DNA from: Sporolactobacillus sp. CQH2019 | Lineage (GTDB): Bacteria; Bacillota; Bacilli; Bacillales; Sporolactobacillaceae | NCBI RefSeq assembly: GCF_028765345.1 | Contig: NZ_JARAJZ010000007.1 | Coordinates: 1-64,000, forward strand | Length of the DNA: 64,000 nucleotides | Direction of reading: 5' to 3' | Part shown: one piece after another, positions 1 to 8,794 of the stretch | Numbering within the stretch: position 1 is the first letter of the stretch | Layout: each line of letters begins with the position of its first letter | The notes under the pieces: model-generated | Databases searched by the model: none | What the model was told of the DNA's origin: nothing | Seen by the model: the letters and a program-made list of their open reading frames with translations, nothing else | Made by a program: the position numbers and the translations under genes

Positions 1-1
1 T

Positions 2-187
2 TTCCGCCGATTTCATCTGCGAGGACTGGACAAAGTCTCGATTGAATTCGGCCTGTTAGCGTTGGCCCACAACCTCATGAAGAAAGTCCGAAGGGATTTC
101 ACCCAGGAAGGAGCCCCTCATTTTCACACAAAGAAGAACCGGAGAGAAATTTTTTTACAAATTTTCTCTCCGGTTCTTGAGTTTTAA
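2..187 (+). pseudogene. IS1182-like transposase, C-terminal end only
   Basis: An open frame enters from the window edge and stops at TAA 185-187 (61 codons seen). The peptide contains GLDKVSIEFGLLALAHNL, which resembles the C-terminal end of DDE transposases of the IS1182 group. That family assignment is from memory of the motif. Only the tail is inside the window, so whether the element is intact cannot be judged. A long hairpin lies within the last codons. The TTTTGAGACAGCC stretch just downstream (about 196-208) could be the right IS end. Confidence 0.65.
134..178 (+). terminator. 16-bp hairpin inside the transposase 3' end
   Basis: Bases 134-149 and 163-178 form a perfect 16-bp inverted repeat (arm AAGAACCGGAGAGAAA) around a T-rich loop. 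The hairpin lies inside the last codons of the transposase. Insertion sequences often carry such hairpins to block read-through, so a terminator role is likely but inferred. Confidence 0.6.
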
Positions 188-423
188 CAGGGCTTTTGAG
201 ACAGCCTCTTTTATCGGGTTGATTTATGGATAACCCGCAGCAGTAAATTATGGCGGGTCGTTTTATATGGAACGGCCGCCTGCTTATGAAATTCGCTATT
301 CCTCCATCACCATAAGAGACAGGGAGTGTTTTCAGGCAACCGCAAAAAGCGGCTGAGCCATTTTCTTCCCGCGTCTTTCATGAATTCTTAGCCTTGCTAG
401 AAGCAACAGTTTGTCAGTTAGAG
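188..423. other. Intergenic region, IS right flank
   Basis: This gap holds the presumed right end of the IS1182-like element and the region downstream of the minus-strand MarR gene. I see no coding frame. There is no clear U-run terminator for the minus-strand operon. Confidence 0.4.
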
Positions 424-861
424 TCACCGATCAACGCCATTGCTTCCGGCCGCTAATTTTACAAGGAGATCGTTGAGTTCACGGAGTTCGCCGTCACTGA
501 AATTTTGCAGCATACGGTGCGTATAGGCTCTATGAATTTTTTTATACTTTTCATAAAGTGCTGCTCCTTTTTCCGTAACTGTCAGCTGCACGACCCGCCG
601 GTCGTTTTCCGAGCGGCGGCGGCGCACCAATTCTTTTTTAATCAGTCTGTCGACGGCCATTGTTGCAAAACTCGCCGTGACTTCAAATTTTCTGGCAATC
701 ATTGAAGCCATCAGAGGCTGATTCTCCGCGAGGTAGGCAAGAAAAACATAATCATTGCCGGTTAATTCATTGCCGTGAAGCTCATTAATATCCCTGCGGA
801 ATCTCCGTATGATAATTGTCAGTTCGTTTTTGATTTGCATGATCAGATCGTCCCGGTCCAT
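424..861 (-). CDS. MarR family transcriptional regulator
   Basis: A 145-residue winged-helix regulator. The central section (TASFATMAVDRLIKKELV followed by RRRRSENDRRVVQLT) is the MarR recognition helix and wing, with the usual D-x-R-x3-L-T wing signature. Start chosen at ATG 861, because GAGGTGA at 867-873 sits 5 nt upstream; the GTG at 870 lies inside that ribosome binding site. It is the last gene of a minus-strand operon after an EmrA-like and an EmrB-like gene. By analogy with EmrR it probably represses its own efflux operon when no drug-like ligand is bound. The ligand is unknown. Confidence 0.9.
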   Translation of the reverse strand: MDRDDLIMQIKNELTIIIRRFRRDINELHGNELTGNDYVFLAYLAENQPLMASMIARKFEVTASFATMAVDRLIKKELVRRRRSENDRRVVQLTVTEKGAALYEKYKKIHRAYTHRMLQNFSDGELRELNDLLVKLAAGSNGVDR

Positions 862-893
862 CGCTGTCACCTCACTCTTGGGCCGATAAACTT

Positions 894-2714
894 CTACGCG
901 TGGGCTTCCGATTCGCCGGTCGAAATTTTAGCCTCGGCTTTGATCTTTTTCTTTCTTCTTGACGGCGTTGCCCTTTTGATAAAGAAGGACAGGATCAGCG
1001 CAAGCAAGGTCAGACCGGTGGCGACGATGAATGAGTCATTAATGCCCTGAATCGTTGCCAGCTGTTCAACCTTAGTTTCCAAAAGCTGCATGACGCCGCT
1101 CATACCGGCAGCAGATCCTGCATGTCCGGTGCCGGCGAGGACATTTCCCGCTGCGCCAAGCTGCTGCATCAATACGGGGTTGTCCTTTGTCAGGTGATTA
1201 GCATACTCTCCGACATGGTAGGTTGCCCGGTTTGTCATGACGGTGACAAGGAATGCTGTCCCCAGTGCGCCGGCTACCTGACGTACTGTGTTGGACATCG
1301 CTGTACCGTGGCTGTTCAGTTCGCGCGGAAGATCATTCAAGCCTTCGGTCATGATCGGCATCATCAGAAGCGACATGCCGAACATGCGGGTTGAATAGAG
1401 CAGCATGATATGTCCGTATGAAGTGGTGTCCGACAGCATGGAGAATTGCCATGTTGTAATCGTCGTAATGATCAGCCCCGCAATCGCCAGCGGGCGGGAA
1501 CCGATCCGGTCGAACAGAATACCGGTCAGCGGCGACATCGCTCCCATTAATAGAGCGCCCGGCAGGAGCAGAAGTCCGGACTGAAGCGGGGTGAATCCGC
1601 GAATATTCTGGAGATAGATCGGCAGCAGAATCATAGCGGCGAACATGGCCATCGTCACGAGAATATTGACAAGCGTTGTCAGTGTAAATATCCCGTATCT
1701 GAACACGCGCAGTTCGAGCACGGGTGTTTCCGTGGTCAGCTCCCGCCAGACAAAAAATGCCAGTGCAATCATCCCGATAATTAATGTAGAGATGACTTCT
1801 GTATTATTCCAGCCGTTGTTTCCGGCTTCGCTGAAGGCGTACAGAATGCCTCCGAAACCGATCGTCGACAAAACAACGCCCGGCAAATCAAGCTTTGGAA
1901 AGGAGCGCCGGCCGACATTTCGCAGGAAACGGAGAGCGAGCAGAATATCGATCAAACCGATCGGGAAGACGACCCAGAACAGGAGGCGCCATGTATAATG
2001 CTCAACAATGTAGCCTGACAGCGTCGGCCCGACGGCAGGTGCGAAAATCATGGCCAGTCCCATCAGTCCCATCGCGCCTCCGCGTTTCTCCGGCGGAAAA
2101 ACGGTCAGAAAAACGTTGGTCATCAAAGGCATGATGATTCCGGCGCCGGAAGCCTGGACGACGCGTCCAACCATCAGAATAAAGAAGTTCGGCGACAGGG
2201 CGCAAATCAGCGTCCCGATCGTGAACAGGCTCATGGCCGAAATGAAAAGTTTGCGTGTCGTAAAGGTCTCCATTAGAAAAGCAGTAATCGGTATCAGGAC
2301 TCCATTGACGAGCATGTATCCGGTCGTAATCCATTGGGCCGTATTGGTTGAGATATTCAGATCCGTCATCATTTTGGGAAGGGCCACATTCATTAATGTC
2401 TGATTCAGCAAGGCGACAAATGCGCCGAGAAGCAGAATAGCGACGACGGGCACATGACTCTGACTTTCTGTCTGATTTCGTATTTTCCCGCCCGCTGTGC
2501 GCGCCTGCCCGTTTCCCGTTTCCGGAAGGAGGCTGATATCCGCCGGCTGTTCGGAACCATGTACGTGATCCGGAGATTGAATGTTATCCGGGACAGCCGC
2601 TACCTTGTTAAAAGCCTGCCGCCGTCCCGTTCTGCGCCGATACAGAATAATGACGTTGATCAGTATCAAAAAAACGAGCGCGCTTCCTGAATAAACAGAA
2701 AGAAACGATGACAT
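894..2714 (-). CDS. DHA2-family MFS drug exporter (EmrB/QacA type)
   Basis: A 606-residue polytopic membrane protein of the 14-TM drug:H+ antiporter family. The core begins around residue 95 with ALLNQTLMNVALPKM and contains the family motif in WITTGYMLVNGVLIPITAF. It is about 100 residues longer than usual at the N-terminus: a separate hydrophobic segment (residues 8-25) and a polar linker precede the transporter core. ATG 2714 has AGGAGGG 5 nt upstream, which supports this start. The gene follows the membrane fusion gene with a 15-nt gap and precedes marR, so together they look like a two-component EmrAB-type exporter plus regulator. Substrate unknown. Confidence 0.93.
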   Translation of the reverse strand: MSSFLSVYSGSALVFLILINVIILYRRRTGRRQAFNKVAAVPDNIQSPDHVHGSEQPADISLLPETGNGQARTAGGKIRNQTESQSHVPVVAILLLGAFVALLNQTLMNVALPKMMTDLNISTNTAQWITTGYMLVNGVLIPITAFLMETFTTRKLFISAMSLFTIGTLICALSPNFFILMVGRVVQASGAGIIMPLMTNVFLTVFPPEKRGGAMGLMGLAMIFAPAVGPTLSGYIVEHYTWRLLFWVVFPIGLIDILLALRFLRNVGRRSFPKLDLPGVVLSTIGFGGILYAFSEAGNNGWNNTEVISTLIIGMIALAFFVWRELTTETPVLELRVFRYGIFTLTTLVNILVTMAMFAAMILLPIYLQNIRGFTPLQSGLLLLPGALLMGAMSPLTGILFDRIGSRPLAIAGLIITTITTWQFSMLSDTTSYGHIMLLYSTRMFGMSLLMMPIMTEGLNDLPRELNSHGTAMSNTVRQVAGALGTAFLVTVMTNRATYHVGEYANHLTKDNPVLMQQLGAAGNVLAGTGHAGSAAGMSGVMQLLETKVEQLATIQGINDSFIVATGLTLLALILSFFIKRATPSRRKKKIKAEAKISTGESEAHA

Positions 2715-2729
2715 AAGATCCCTCCTCTC

Positions 2730-3386
2730 TTAAATATGGATCTTGACTGTCGCGTTCATACCCGGGAGCAGCTGATCGCCTTTGAAATCGTCAAGAGAAA
2801 CTTTCACCGGGACCACCTGAGCCACTTTTGTATAATTGCCGTTGCTGTTCGAGCTCGGTATCAGCGAAAAGGTTCCCGCCGTAGCGGTTCCGATCTGCGT
2901 CACTTTGCCTGTGAATGCGGTATTCGGAAAAGCGTCGATATAAATATCCACTTTCTGTCCCTTTTTAATCTGATCAATTTTGGTTTCGTCAACATTCGCC
3001 GTAATGTACAACCTGTTTAAATCATAGGCCTGAGCGAGCTGCGTTCCGGCGGCAACGAATGTGTTCTGAACGACGTTGTCCAGAGCGATTGTCCCGTTAT
3101 CCGGCATTGTAATGGCAGTCTGTACGGGTCTGCCGTTCGTATCGACACCGTCGATCTCACCGATGGCCTGATTGCGGCTGAAGCTCTTACCCTGATCGCC
3201 GTTCCAGGAAACCAGTTTCCCGGCTGCCGGCGATGCGATTGAAACAGACTGGCCGCTGACCGAAGCATTGTCGGTCGTCACATAATTCGTTGCCTGATCG
3301 TAATAGTAGTAGCCGACGGCTCCCCCTCCGATCAATACGACAATAACGACGATGTTAATAATAAGAAGGCGGACAAAATTACTCAC
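2730..3386 (-). CDS. HlyD/EmrA-type membrane fusion protein
   Basis: A 218-residue protein with one N-terminal membrane anchor (VRLLIINIVVIVVLIGGGAV). It is followed by a lipoyl-like half-motif beginning TTDNASVSGQSVSIASPAAG and a barrel domain ending in PGMNATVKIHI, as in EmrA adaptor proteins. It is short because it lacks the long coiled coil of Gram-negative EmrA, as is common in Firmicutes. The start is placed at GTG 3386, preceded by AAAGGAAG at 9 nt; the longer frame upstream has no ribosome binding site. First gene of the emrA-emrB-marR operon. It probably couples the MFS pump to export across the wall zone. Confidence 0.9.
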   Translation of the reverse strand: MSNFVRLLIINIVVIVVLIGGGAVGYYYYDQATNYVTTDNASVSGQSVSIASPAAGKLVSWNGDQGKSFSRNQAIGEIDGVDTNGRPVQTAITMPDNGTIALDNVVQNTFVAAGTQLAQAYDLNRLYITANVDETKIDQIKKGQKVDIYIDAFPNTAFTGKVTQIGTATAGTFSLIPSSNSNGNYTKVAQVVPVKVSLDDFKGDQLLPGMNATVKIHI

Positions 3387-3445
3387 TCCCTGACTTCCTT
3401 TCTTAATAGAATGGGTTAATCTGCAAAGAAGAAAATAAAAATAGA

Positions 3446-3476
3446 TAACCTTATTAACTATTAACAAGATTAACCT
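3446..3476 (-). promoter_or_regulatory. Candidate MarR operator upstream of the efflux operon
   Basis: Several near-identical TTAAC elements (ATAACC 3445-3450, TTAAC at 3454, 3461 and 3470) lie in the AT-rich leader of the emrA-like gene, and TTAAC recurs near 3424 and 3525. Repeated short half-sites upstream of a MarR-controlled efflux operon are a plausible operator. This is inference; no strong promoter hexamers are clear. Confidence 0.35.
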
Positions 3477-3852
3477 TTTCAGCATAAACCATGCTAACAC
3501 GATCAACATAAATCTGCAAGAAGTTAACCTGAAATTTTTTTGAGAAAATCAAGATAATTAGAAAAAGAATTCGACATTGTTTACTCATCATAGATCGGGA
3601 AACGGGCATTGGACAACACACGAAAGGCCGTTTTGACGGCGGAAAGATCCACTGACAAGCATAAATTCCCGGCTTTCCGGTACAAACTCACCGCGGGAGC
3701 GGCATTGAAGGCCGTGTTGCCGGCAGCATAAATAATCTCCATTTTAATTATCCAGGATAGTGCTGCGTTTATTTTTTATCCTGGTATATAAATCATTGAC
3801 CACAACTAAAAACATAATTATAATTTGGTTATGGTTGCTATTCGGGGTGATT

Positions 3853-4614
3853 ATGTTGGCAAAACCTTTAAATATTGAAAGAAGGACTAAAGTCGCTCAA
3901 CTCATTATGCTGAGGGGAAGTATATCTGTCAGGGAACTGGCCAGGCAGTTTGATGTTTCAACTGAAACCATCAGAAAAGATCTAATCTTATTGGAGAAAG
4001 AGAATATCATTAGCAAGGAGCATGGCGGCGCTACAATCTCCTCTCATTATTCAGAGAGCCACTTTAGTGATAAATTGCTGAAAAATAGCGCCGTTAAGAC
4101 GAGACTCGCTCAGAAAGCGCTGGAGATGGTGCCGGAAAGAGGCGTCGTTATTTTAGACACGGGAACGACTGTTTTGCAAATTGCCAAGTTATTGAATCTT
4201 AAAAACGATTTAGTCATTATTACAAACTCTTTAATTGCGGCAGAGGCACTGGAAAATACTGAAAACCAGCTTCTTTTAACAGGCGGACAGCTGCGCAGAA
4301 AGAGTATGTCATTTGTCGGGGACTGGGCAACCAGGGCTGTCGCAAGTATCCGGGCCGATATAACATTTGTCGGCTGCGACGGGTTTCATGAAGATGGTCC
4401 CTGTTCCCGATCATACAGAGAATTGGATGTTAAACAGACTATCATAGAGAACTCTGAAAAAGTTGTTTTGGTCGCCGACAGCTCCAAGTTCAGCAGGGAC
4501 GGACTTTACAGATTCGCAACTTTCGATCAGATTGATTATTTGCTGACAGATTCAGGCATAACCGGGCAACAGCGCGAACTATTTTCTTCTCATGTTGAAT
4601 TGATTGTGGTGTAA
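3853..4614 (+). CDS. DeoR family transcriptional regulator
   Basis: A 253-residue sugar-metabolism repressor. The N-terminal DeoR helix-turn-helix is residues 9-60 (SVRELARQFDVSTETIRKDL) and is followed by HGGA. The C-terminal sensor domain of the DeoRC/ribose-5-phosphate isomerase fold includes ILDTGTTVLQIAKLL and ITNSL. ATG 3853 is preceded by GGGGTGATT, a good match to the anti-Shine-Dalgarno; the GTG 93 nt upstream would add a hydrophobic stretch without a ribosome binding site. The next gene is a Cof-type phosphatase 144 nt downstream, so it may control a sugar-phosphate response. Its effector is probably a phosphorylated sugar, but I cannot name it. Confidence 0.92.
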   Translation: MLAKPLNIERRTKVAQLIMLRGSISVRELARQFDVSTETIRKDLILLEKENIISKEHGGATISSHYSESHFSDKLLKNSAVKTRLAQKALEMVPERGVVILDTGTTVLQIAKLLNLKNDLVIITNSLIAAEALENTENQLLLTGGQLRRKSMSFVGDWATRAVASIRADITFVGCDGFHEDGPCSRSYRELDVKQTIIENSEKVVLVADSSKFSRDGLYRFATFDQIDYLLTDSGITGQQRELFSSHVELIVV

Positions 4615-4758
4615 AATTCAATTCTGAAGAGCTGTATTTTTAAACGGGCGATAAGGATAGGCCGGCCTGAGCCGATCAGTCCGCCGGCCGAATCAATTGA
4701 ATAGGGGATAATCCATCAGCGGTATGAAACGTGACAAAGAAACGGAGGCATTCGTTTG

Positions 4759-5592
4759 ATGATTAAAATGGTGGTAACCGATATCGACGGAACTTTCCTG
4801 AACGATCAACACGATTATGAAATTGAGCGTTTTAATCGTCAGTTAGAAAAAATGTCCGCATTCGGCATACATTTTGTCGTTGCCAGCGGCAATGGCTATA
4901 CACATTTGCTTGATGTTTTCGACCGGAAATCCGATGTAACAACGTTTATTTCTGAAAACGGGGCATTAATTGTTGACAATGGCAGGGCGATTGTTGAAAA
5001 AACCATTCCGGACCAGACCATTAAATTACTTTTGAAAAAAGTCTTAAGCGATCCGCATCTGACCAAAAGCTCTGTTCATTTGTCGGGGAGAGACGGTACC
5101 TACGTTCAAAAAGAAGATCCTTTTATAGATAATGAAAAAGTGCAATACTTTCTAAAAAATGTTCAGGCAGTTCCAGATCTGGCCGCCGTCCATGACTCCA
5201 TCTATAAAGTTAATCTCGATTGCCAGGATGAAGACGTTAGTGATAAAGTTGAATATATTAACCGGCTGTTCGATCACCAATTGCACGCGACACAAAGCGG
5301 CTGGGGCAGTATCGATATTATTCCGGGCGGTGTCAATAAAGCCTGGGCCTTACAAAGATTAGAAGACTATTGGAAAATAACACCGGATGAGATTGTCGCG
5401 TTTGGTGATAATTTCAATGATTTAGAGATGTTGCAGCATGTCGGGCTGGGTTATCTTATGAGAAATGCGGATGCTTCCATACATGATTATCATCTGCCGG
5501 TTACCGACAAGGACAATAATCACAGCGGCGTGCTCGATATGATCGATCGGATCCTGGACCGACCGATCATGAGCTGGCAGCATCAGGACTGA
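4759..5592 (+). CDS. Cof-type HAD-superfamily phosphatase
   Basis: A 277-residue HAD-IIB hydrolase. Motif I is DIDGTFL with the nucleophile Asp8 and acid/base Asp10. The C2 cap is in the middle and motif IV is GDNFNDLEML near the C-terminus. Family members dephosphorylate sugar phosphates, nucleotides or pyridoxal phosphate in the cytoplasm; the substrate cannot be read from sequence. ATG 4759 sits 10 nt after GGAGG; the preceding TTG (4756) is also possible. It lies just downstream of the DeoR gene in the same direction and just upstream of the large 21-bp array. Confidence 0.92.
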   Translation: MIKMVVTDIDGTFLNDQHDYEIERFNRQLEKMSAFGIHFVVASGNGYTHLLDVFDRKSDVTTFISENGALIVDNGRAIVEKTIPDQTIKLLLKKVLSDPHLTKSSVHLSGRDGTYVQKEDPFIDNEKVQYFLKNVQAVPDLAAVHDSIYKVNLDCQDEDVSDKVEYINRLFDHQLHATQSGWGSIDIIPGGVNKAWALQRLEDYWKITPDEIVAFGDNFNDLEMLQHVGLGYLMRNADASIHDYHLPVTDKDNNHSGVLDMIDRILDRPIMSWQHQD

Positions 5593-5617
5593 ACGGCCTA
5601 CAACAAAACCGGCAGCA

Positions 5618-6672
5618 GTGACTGATAGATTGCCAGTGACAGATCAGGTGCCCCGGCCGATAAACAGCAGCAACGGTTCTATTGCCGGCGCTGACCGATA
5701 GACCGGCTTGCCGGTCGAAAACTCAGGTGCGCGGACCGATAAATCACGTACAACGGTCGAAAACTCAGGTGCGCCGACCGATAAATCACGTATAACGACC
5801 GAAAACCCGCTGCTGGTGACCGAAAAACTCTCTGCGCGGACCGATAAACCGGGGCCAGACCGAAAACTTGCTCCGAACGGTCGAAAACTCAGGTGCGCCG
5901 ACCGATAAATCACGTACACCGACCGAAAACCCGCCGCTTGTGACCGAAAAACTCTCTGCGCGGACCGATAAACCGAGGCCAGACCGAAAACTTGGCTCCG
6001 CCGACCGATAAACCGGGTGCGCCGGTCGAAAACCCGCCGCTTGTGACCGAAAAACTCTCTGCGCGGACCGATAAACCGGGGCCAGACCGAAAACTTGGCC
6101 TCGCCGACCGATAAACCGGGGCCAGACCGAAAACTTGGCCTCGCCGACCGATAAACCGGGTGCGCCGGTCGAAAACCCGCCGCTTGTGACCGAAAAACTC
6201 TCTGCGCGGACCGATAAACCGGGGCCAGACCGAAAACTTGGCCTCGCCGACCGATAAATCACGTATAACGACCGAAAACCCGCTGCTGGTGACCGAAAAA
6301 CTCTCTGCGCGGACCGATAAACCGAGGCCAGACCGAAAACTTGGCCCCGCCGACCGATAAATCACGTACACCGACCGAGAATCCGCCGCTTGTGACCGAA
6401 AAACTCTCTGTGCGGACCGATAAACTGAGGCCAGACCGAAAACCCGGCTGCGCCGACCGATAAAACGGGTGCATCGACCGAAAACCCGCCGCTTGTGACC
6501 GAAAAACTCTCTGCGCGGACCGATAAACTGAGGCCAGACCGAAAACTTGCTCCGAACGGTCGAAAACTCAGGTGTGCCGACCGATAAATCACGTACAGCG
6601 GTCGAAAACCCGCCGCTTGTGACCGAAAAACTCTTTGCGCGGACCGTCGAAAACCCGGCTGCGCCGATCGAT
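5618..6672. repeat. Large 21-bp tandem array with 103-bp higher-order repeat
   Basis: About 50 tandem units, nearly all 21 bp, each carrying a core GACCGATAAA, GACCGAAAAC or GGTCGAAAAC followed by about 11 variable, GC-rich bases. Blocks of five units repeat as a larger unit. The landmark ACTCTCT (ACTCTTT in the last copy) starts at 5827, 5951, 6054, 6197, 6300, 6403, 6506 and 6630, giving steps of 124, 103, 143, 103, 103, 103 and 124. That is 103 alone, or 103 plus one or two extra units. The array fills the gap between the HAD gene and the LOG gene and ends about 45 bp before the LOG start. Long reverse-strand frames across it are only an effect of the 7-codon period. There are no spacers of CRISPR type. 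Confidence 0.93.
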
Positions 6673-6718
6673 AAATCCATAGTTGGACTTAAATATTATA
6701 TATGAGGAGTTTATGAAA

Positions 6719-7285
6719 ATGAAATATATTGCCGTATACTGCGGCGCTTCTGCCGGCAACAGTAAAATTTACGCAAATGTGGCTCGGAGGCTTGGCACAT
6801 GGCTGGTGCAAAATAGATACGGGCTGGTGTATGGCGGCGGCAGAGTCGGACTTATGGGAGAAATCGCAAAAACAGTCGTTGATAACAAGGGCTATGTATG
6901 GGGAATTATTCCACGGTTTCTGGCTGAGCGCAAATTAGCATTTACGGAGGTCACCAAATTGGAAGAAGTAGCCGATATGTCGGAGCGGAAAGCAAGAATG
7001 TTACATATAGCTGATTGCTGCATTGCTTTGCCGGGAGGTCCCGGAACACTTGAAGAAATAACGGAGGCGTTTTCGTGGGCTCGCTTGGGTAAAAATGCCA
7101 GTCCGTGTATATTCCTAAATATTAACGGCTTCTATGATCCGTTAAAAATGATGTATCAGCAGATGGTCGGCAGAGGTTTTCTGACTGAAAAGGATTATAA
7201 AAAGCTGCTATTTACTGAAAATCTGGATGACATTAATCCTTTTATAGAAAATTATTCGGCGCCGCAAATACGGCAGTATAAATGA
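6719..7285 (+). CDS. LOG family protein (cytokinin riboside phosphoribohydrolase-like)
   Basis: A 188-residue Rossmann-fold protein. It begins MKYIAVYCGASAG and carries GGGRVGLMG and the LOG signature PGGPGTLEEI. LOG enzymes cleave the N-glycosidic bond of nucleoside 5'-monophosphates. In bacteria the natural role is uncertain, often nucleotide salvage or stress response. ATG 6719 is 9 nt after GAGGAG; ATG 6713 is too close to it. The promoter must lie in the AT-rich roughly 45 bp between the 21-bp array and the gene, or inside the array itself. Confidence 0.92.
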   Translation: MKYIAVYCGASAGNSKIYANVARRLGTWLVQNRYGLVYGGGRVGLMGEIAKTVVDNKGYVWGIIPRFLAERKLAFTEVTKLEEVADMSERKARMLHIADCCIALPGGPGTLEEITEAFSWARLGKNASPCIFLNINGFYDPLKMMYQQMVGRGFLTEKDYKKLLFTENLDDINPFIENYSAPQIRQYK

Positions 7286-7438
7286 TCCTGCTCAAAATAA
7301 TATTAATTAATCGGAGAATAATGGCATATTTTTTGGCACTTGTTCCCTCCAAGTCTTTCACTCAAAATAGATTTTGATTTTTTATGCGGAATTCCGACCC
7401 CGCTGTCTGCAATCGCCGCATGCCAATGATGCATCCTG

Positions 7439-8047
7439 TTAGCTTAATGTAAAAATCGCGCAGAGCTGCTCCAGGATCTCTTCGGGTGAAAGTCCCCGCA
7501 CTTCTCTTTGAAATAAATAGGCATCGCTCCTTAATGCCGCAAGTAACATATCCGCCCTGAAAACACTGTTTGGCCGGTCTTTTTTCATTGCGGCCATCTC
7601 TTTAAATAAATCGGCAAATAACTGATGCAGCTCATCGTATAAGGGGCTATGATACGTTTTTGACCGGATTCGATTGGTCATTTCCGCTTCTTCGACTCCC
7701 TTAAGCAATTGTGCTTTGTTTTCTCTGAAACGAATAAATAAGCCGAGGCTGCCTCTTAGTCGCCGGTCCGGCGAAGCCGTCTGATTGTCCTGCATATATG
7801 CCTCAACTTTTTCAAAAAAAATAACTACGTTGTCTTTTATTAAATCAAGGCATAACTCGCCTTTATTTCTGTAGCGGCGATAGAGCGTCCCCGGCCCGAT
7901 CCCGGCTTTTTTGGCGATTTGATTCATACTGACCGGTTCAACGCCGTTTTGCTCGAACAGCCTGGAAGCAGCGTCTAATATACGCTGACGATTCTCGGCC
8001 GCGTCACGTCGTTCTGTATGTACATCAAATATTTTTTTATTATTCAC
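7439..8047 (-). CDS. TetR family transcriptional regulator
   Basis: A 202-residue regulator with the TetR N-terminal DNA-binding domain (residues 12-60: NRQRILDAASRLFEQNG, then MNQIAKKAGIGPGTLYRRY) and a helical ligand domain. The start is placed at GTG 8047, preceded by GGATGTGATT at about 9 nt; the longer upstream frame has no ribosome binding site and would run through the promoter of the divergent gene. It probably represses the divergent hydrolase, and perhaps itself, through the palindromes in the 119-nt intergenic region. Ligand unknown. Confidence 0.9.
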   Translation of the reverse strand: MNNKKIFDVHTERRDAAENRQRILDAASRLFEQNGVEPVSMNQIAKKAGIGPGTLYRRYRNKGELCLDLIKDNVVIFFEKVEAYMQDNQTASPDRRLRGSLGLFIRFRENKAQLLKGVEEAEMTNRIRSKTYHSPLYDELHQLFADLFKEMAAMKKDRPNSVFRADMLLAALRSDAYLFQREVRGLSPEEILEQLCAIFTLS

Positions 8048-8083
8048 GATGCAATCACATCCAAAATGAGAATAAAAAACGCA

Positions 8084-8132
8084 TTGACAAGTGGAGAGCA
8101 CTCCGTTTATCATAAGTGATAGACCTCTCCAC
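8084..8132 (+). promoter_or_regulatory. Promoter with overlapping palindromic operators
   Basis: TTGACA (8084-8089) and TATCAT (8108-8113) are 18 nt apart and face the isochorismatase-like gene. The -10 overlaps TATCA-TAAG-TGATA (8108-8121). An outer inverted repeat, GTGGAGAG (8091-8098) and CTCTCCAC (8125-8132), brackets it. Two nested palindromes over a promoter next to a divergent tetR gene are the expected operator layout. Binding by this TetR is inferred. Confidence 0.65.
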
Positions 8133-8166
8133 ATATAATAAATCAATAAAAGGGAGATGACAACTC

Positions 8167-8748
8167 ATGACCGATCAAAAGGCTAAAACTGCACTGCTCA
8201 TCATGGATTTACAAAACGGCACTGTATCACGTTTAGGGGAAGGCAAAGAAAACGTCCTCATTCCATTTCGCAGGGCAGTAAAAGCCGCCCGCGAACATTC
8301 CGTTCCGGTGATTTTTGTCAGACTGGGTTTCAGCGAGGGGTATCCTGAGATCAGTACAAAAAATAAAATTTTTTCAGCCGGGCACCTGAATTCTCGAAAT
8401 GGAGCACTAACTGTTCATGATGGAGCGGCACAAATCCATGAGTCTGTTCACCCGGGAAAAAACGAACCCGTGATTACGAAATATCGGATCAGTGCATTTG
8501 CCGGCAGCAATCTCGAAGTCATCCTGCGTTCGCAGCAGATTGATACGCTTATTCTCGGCGGAATTGCGACGAGCGGAGTTGTTCTGTCGACTCTACGGGA
8601 AGCGGCGGACAAAGACTTTGAGATTAAAGTGCTGTCCGACGCCTGCTTGGATCAAGATCCCGAGGTTCACCGGGTGCTGATCGAGAAAGTATTTCCGCGG
8701 CAGGCCGAAGTGCTGAGTGTCCGGGACTGGATCGATACAATGAAATGA
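8167..8748 (+). CDS. Isochorismatase-like cysteine-hydrolase family protein lacking the cysteine
   Basis: A 193-residue alpha/beta protein of the isochorismatase/nicotinamidase superfamily. The conserved Asp14 (IMDLQNG) and Lys105 (ITKYRIS) are present. The motif that normally carries the nucleophilic cysteine reads GGIATSGVVLST, with valine (138) in its place. This Cys-less GIATSGVV version is a recognisable subgroup whose chemistry I cannot state. It may be non-hydrolytic, like true isochorismatase, which does not use the cysteine covalently. ATG 8167 follows GGGAGA. Divergent from the tetR gene and upstream of an MFS pump. Confidence 0.85.
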   Translation: MTDQKAKTALLIMDLQNGTVSRLGEGKENVLIPFRRAVKAAREHSVPVIFVRLGFSEGYPEISTKNKIFSAGHLNSRNGALTVHDGAAQIHESVHPGKNEPVITKYRISAFAGSNLEVILRSQQIDTLILGGIATSGVVLSTLREAADKDFEIKVLSDACLDQDPEVHRVLIEKVFPRQAEVLSVRDWIDTMK

Positions 8749-8794
8749 ATATTGAGTGCCCGTTTCCGTTAACGGCTGAACAGAATTGGATATT

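Noticed and set aside
4660-4689. GGCCGG/CCGGCC hairpin between the DeoR and HAD genes
   Set aside because: Six-base arms and no following U-run; too weak to call a terminator or operator.
5618-6672. CRISPR array
   Set aside because: Only about 10 bp is conserved per 21-bp unit, the intervening bases are shorter than any spacer and partly repeated in 103-bp blocks, and there are no cas genes.
5644-6680. Several long reverse-strand ORFs over the large array (for example repeats of FSVWPRFIG and REFFGH)
   Set aside because: They arise because the unit is 21 bp, a multiple of three, so any stop-free phase stays open. All three reverse phases are open in places, none has a ribosome binding site, and the arrays at other loci do not share a reading phase.
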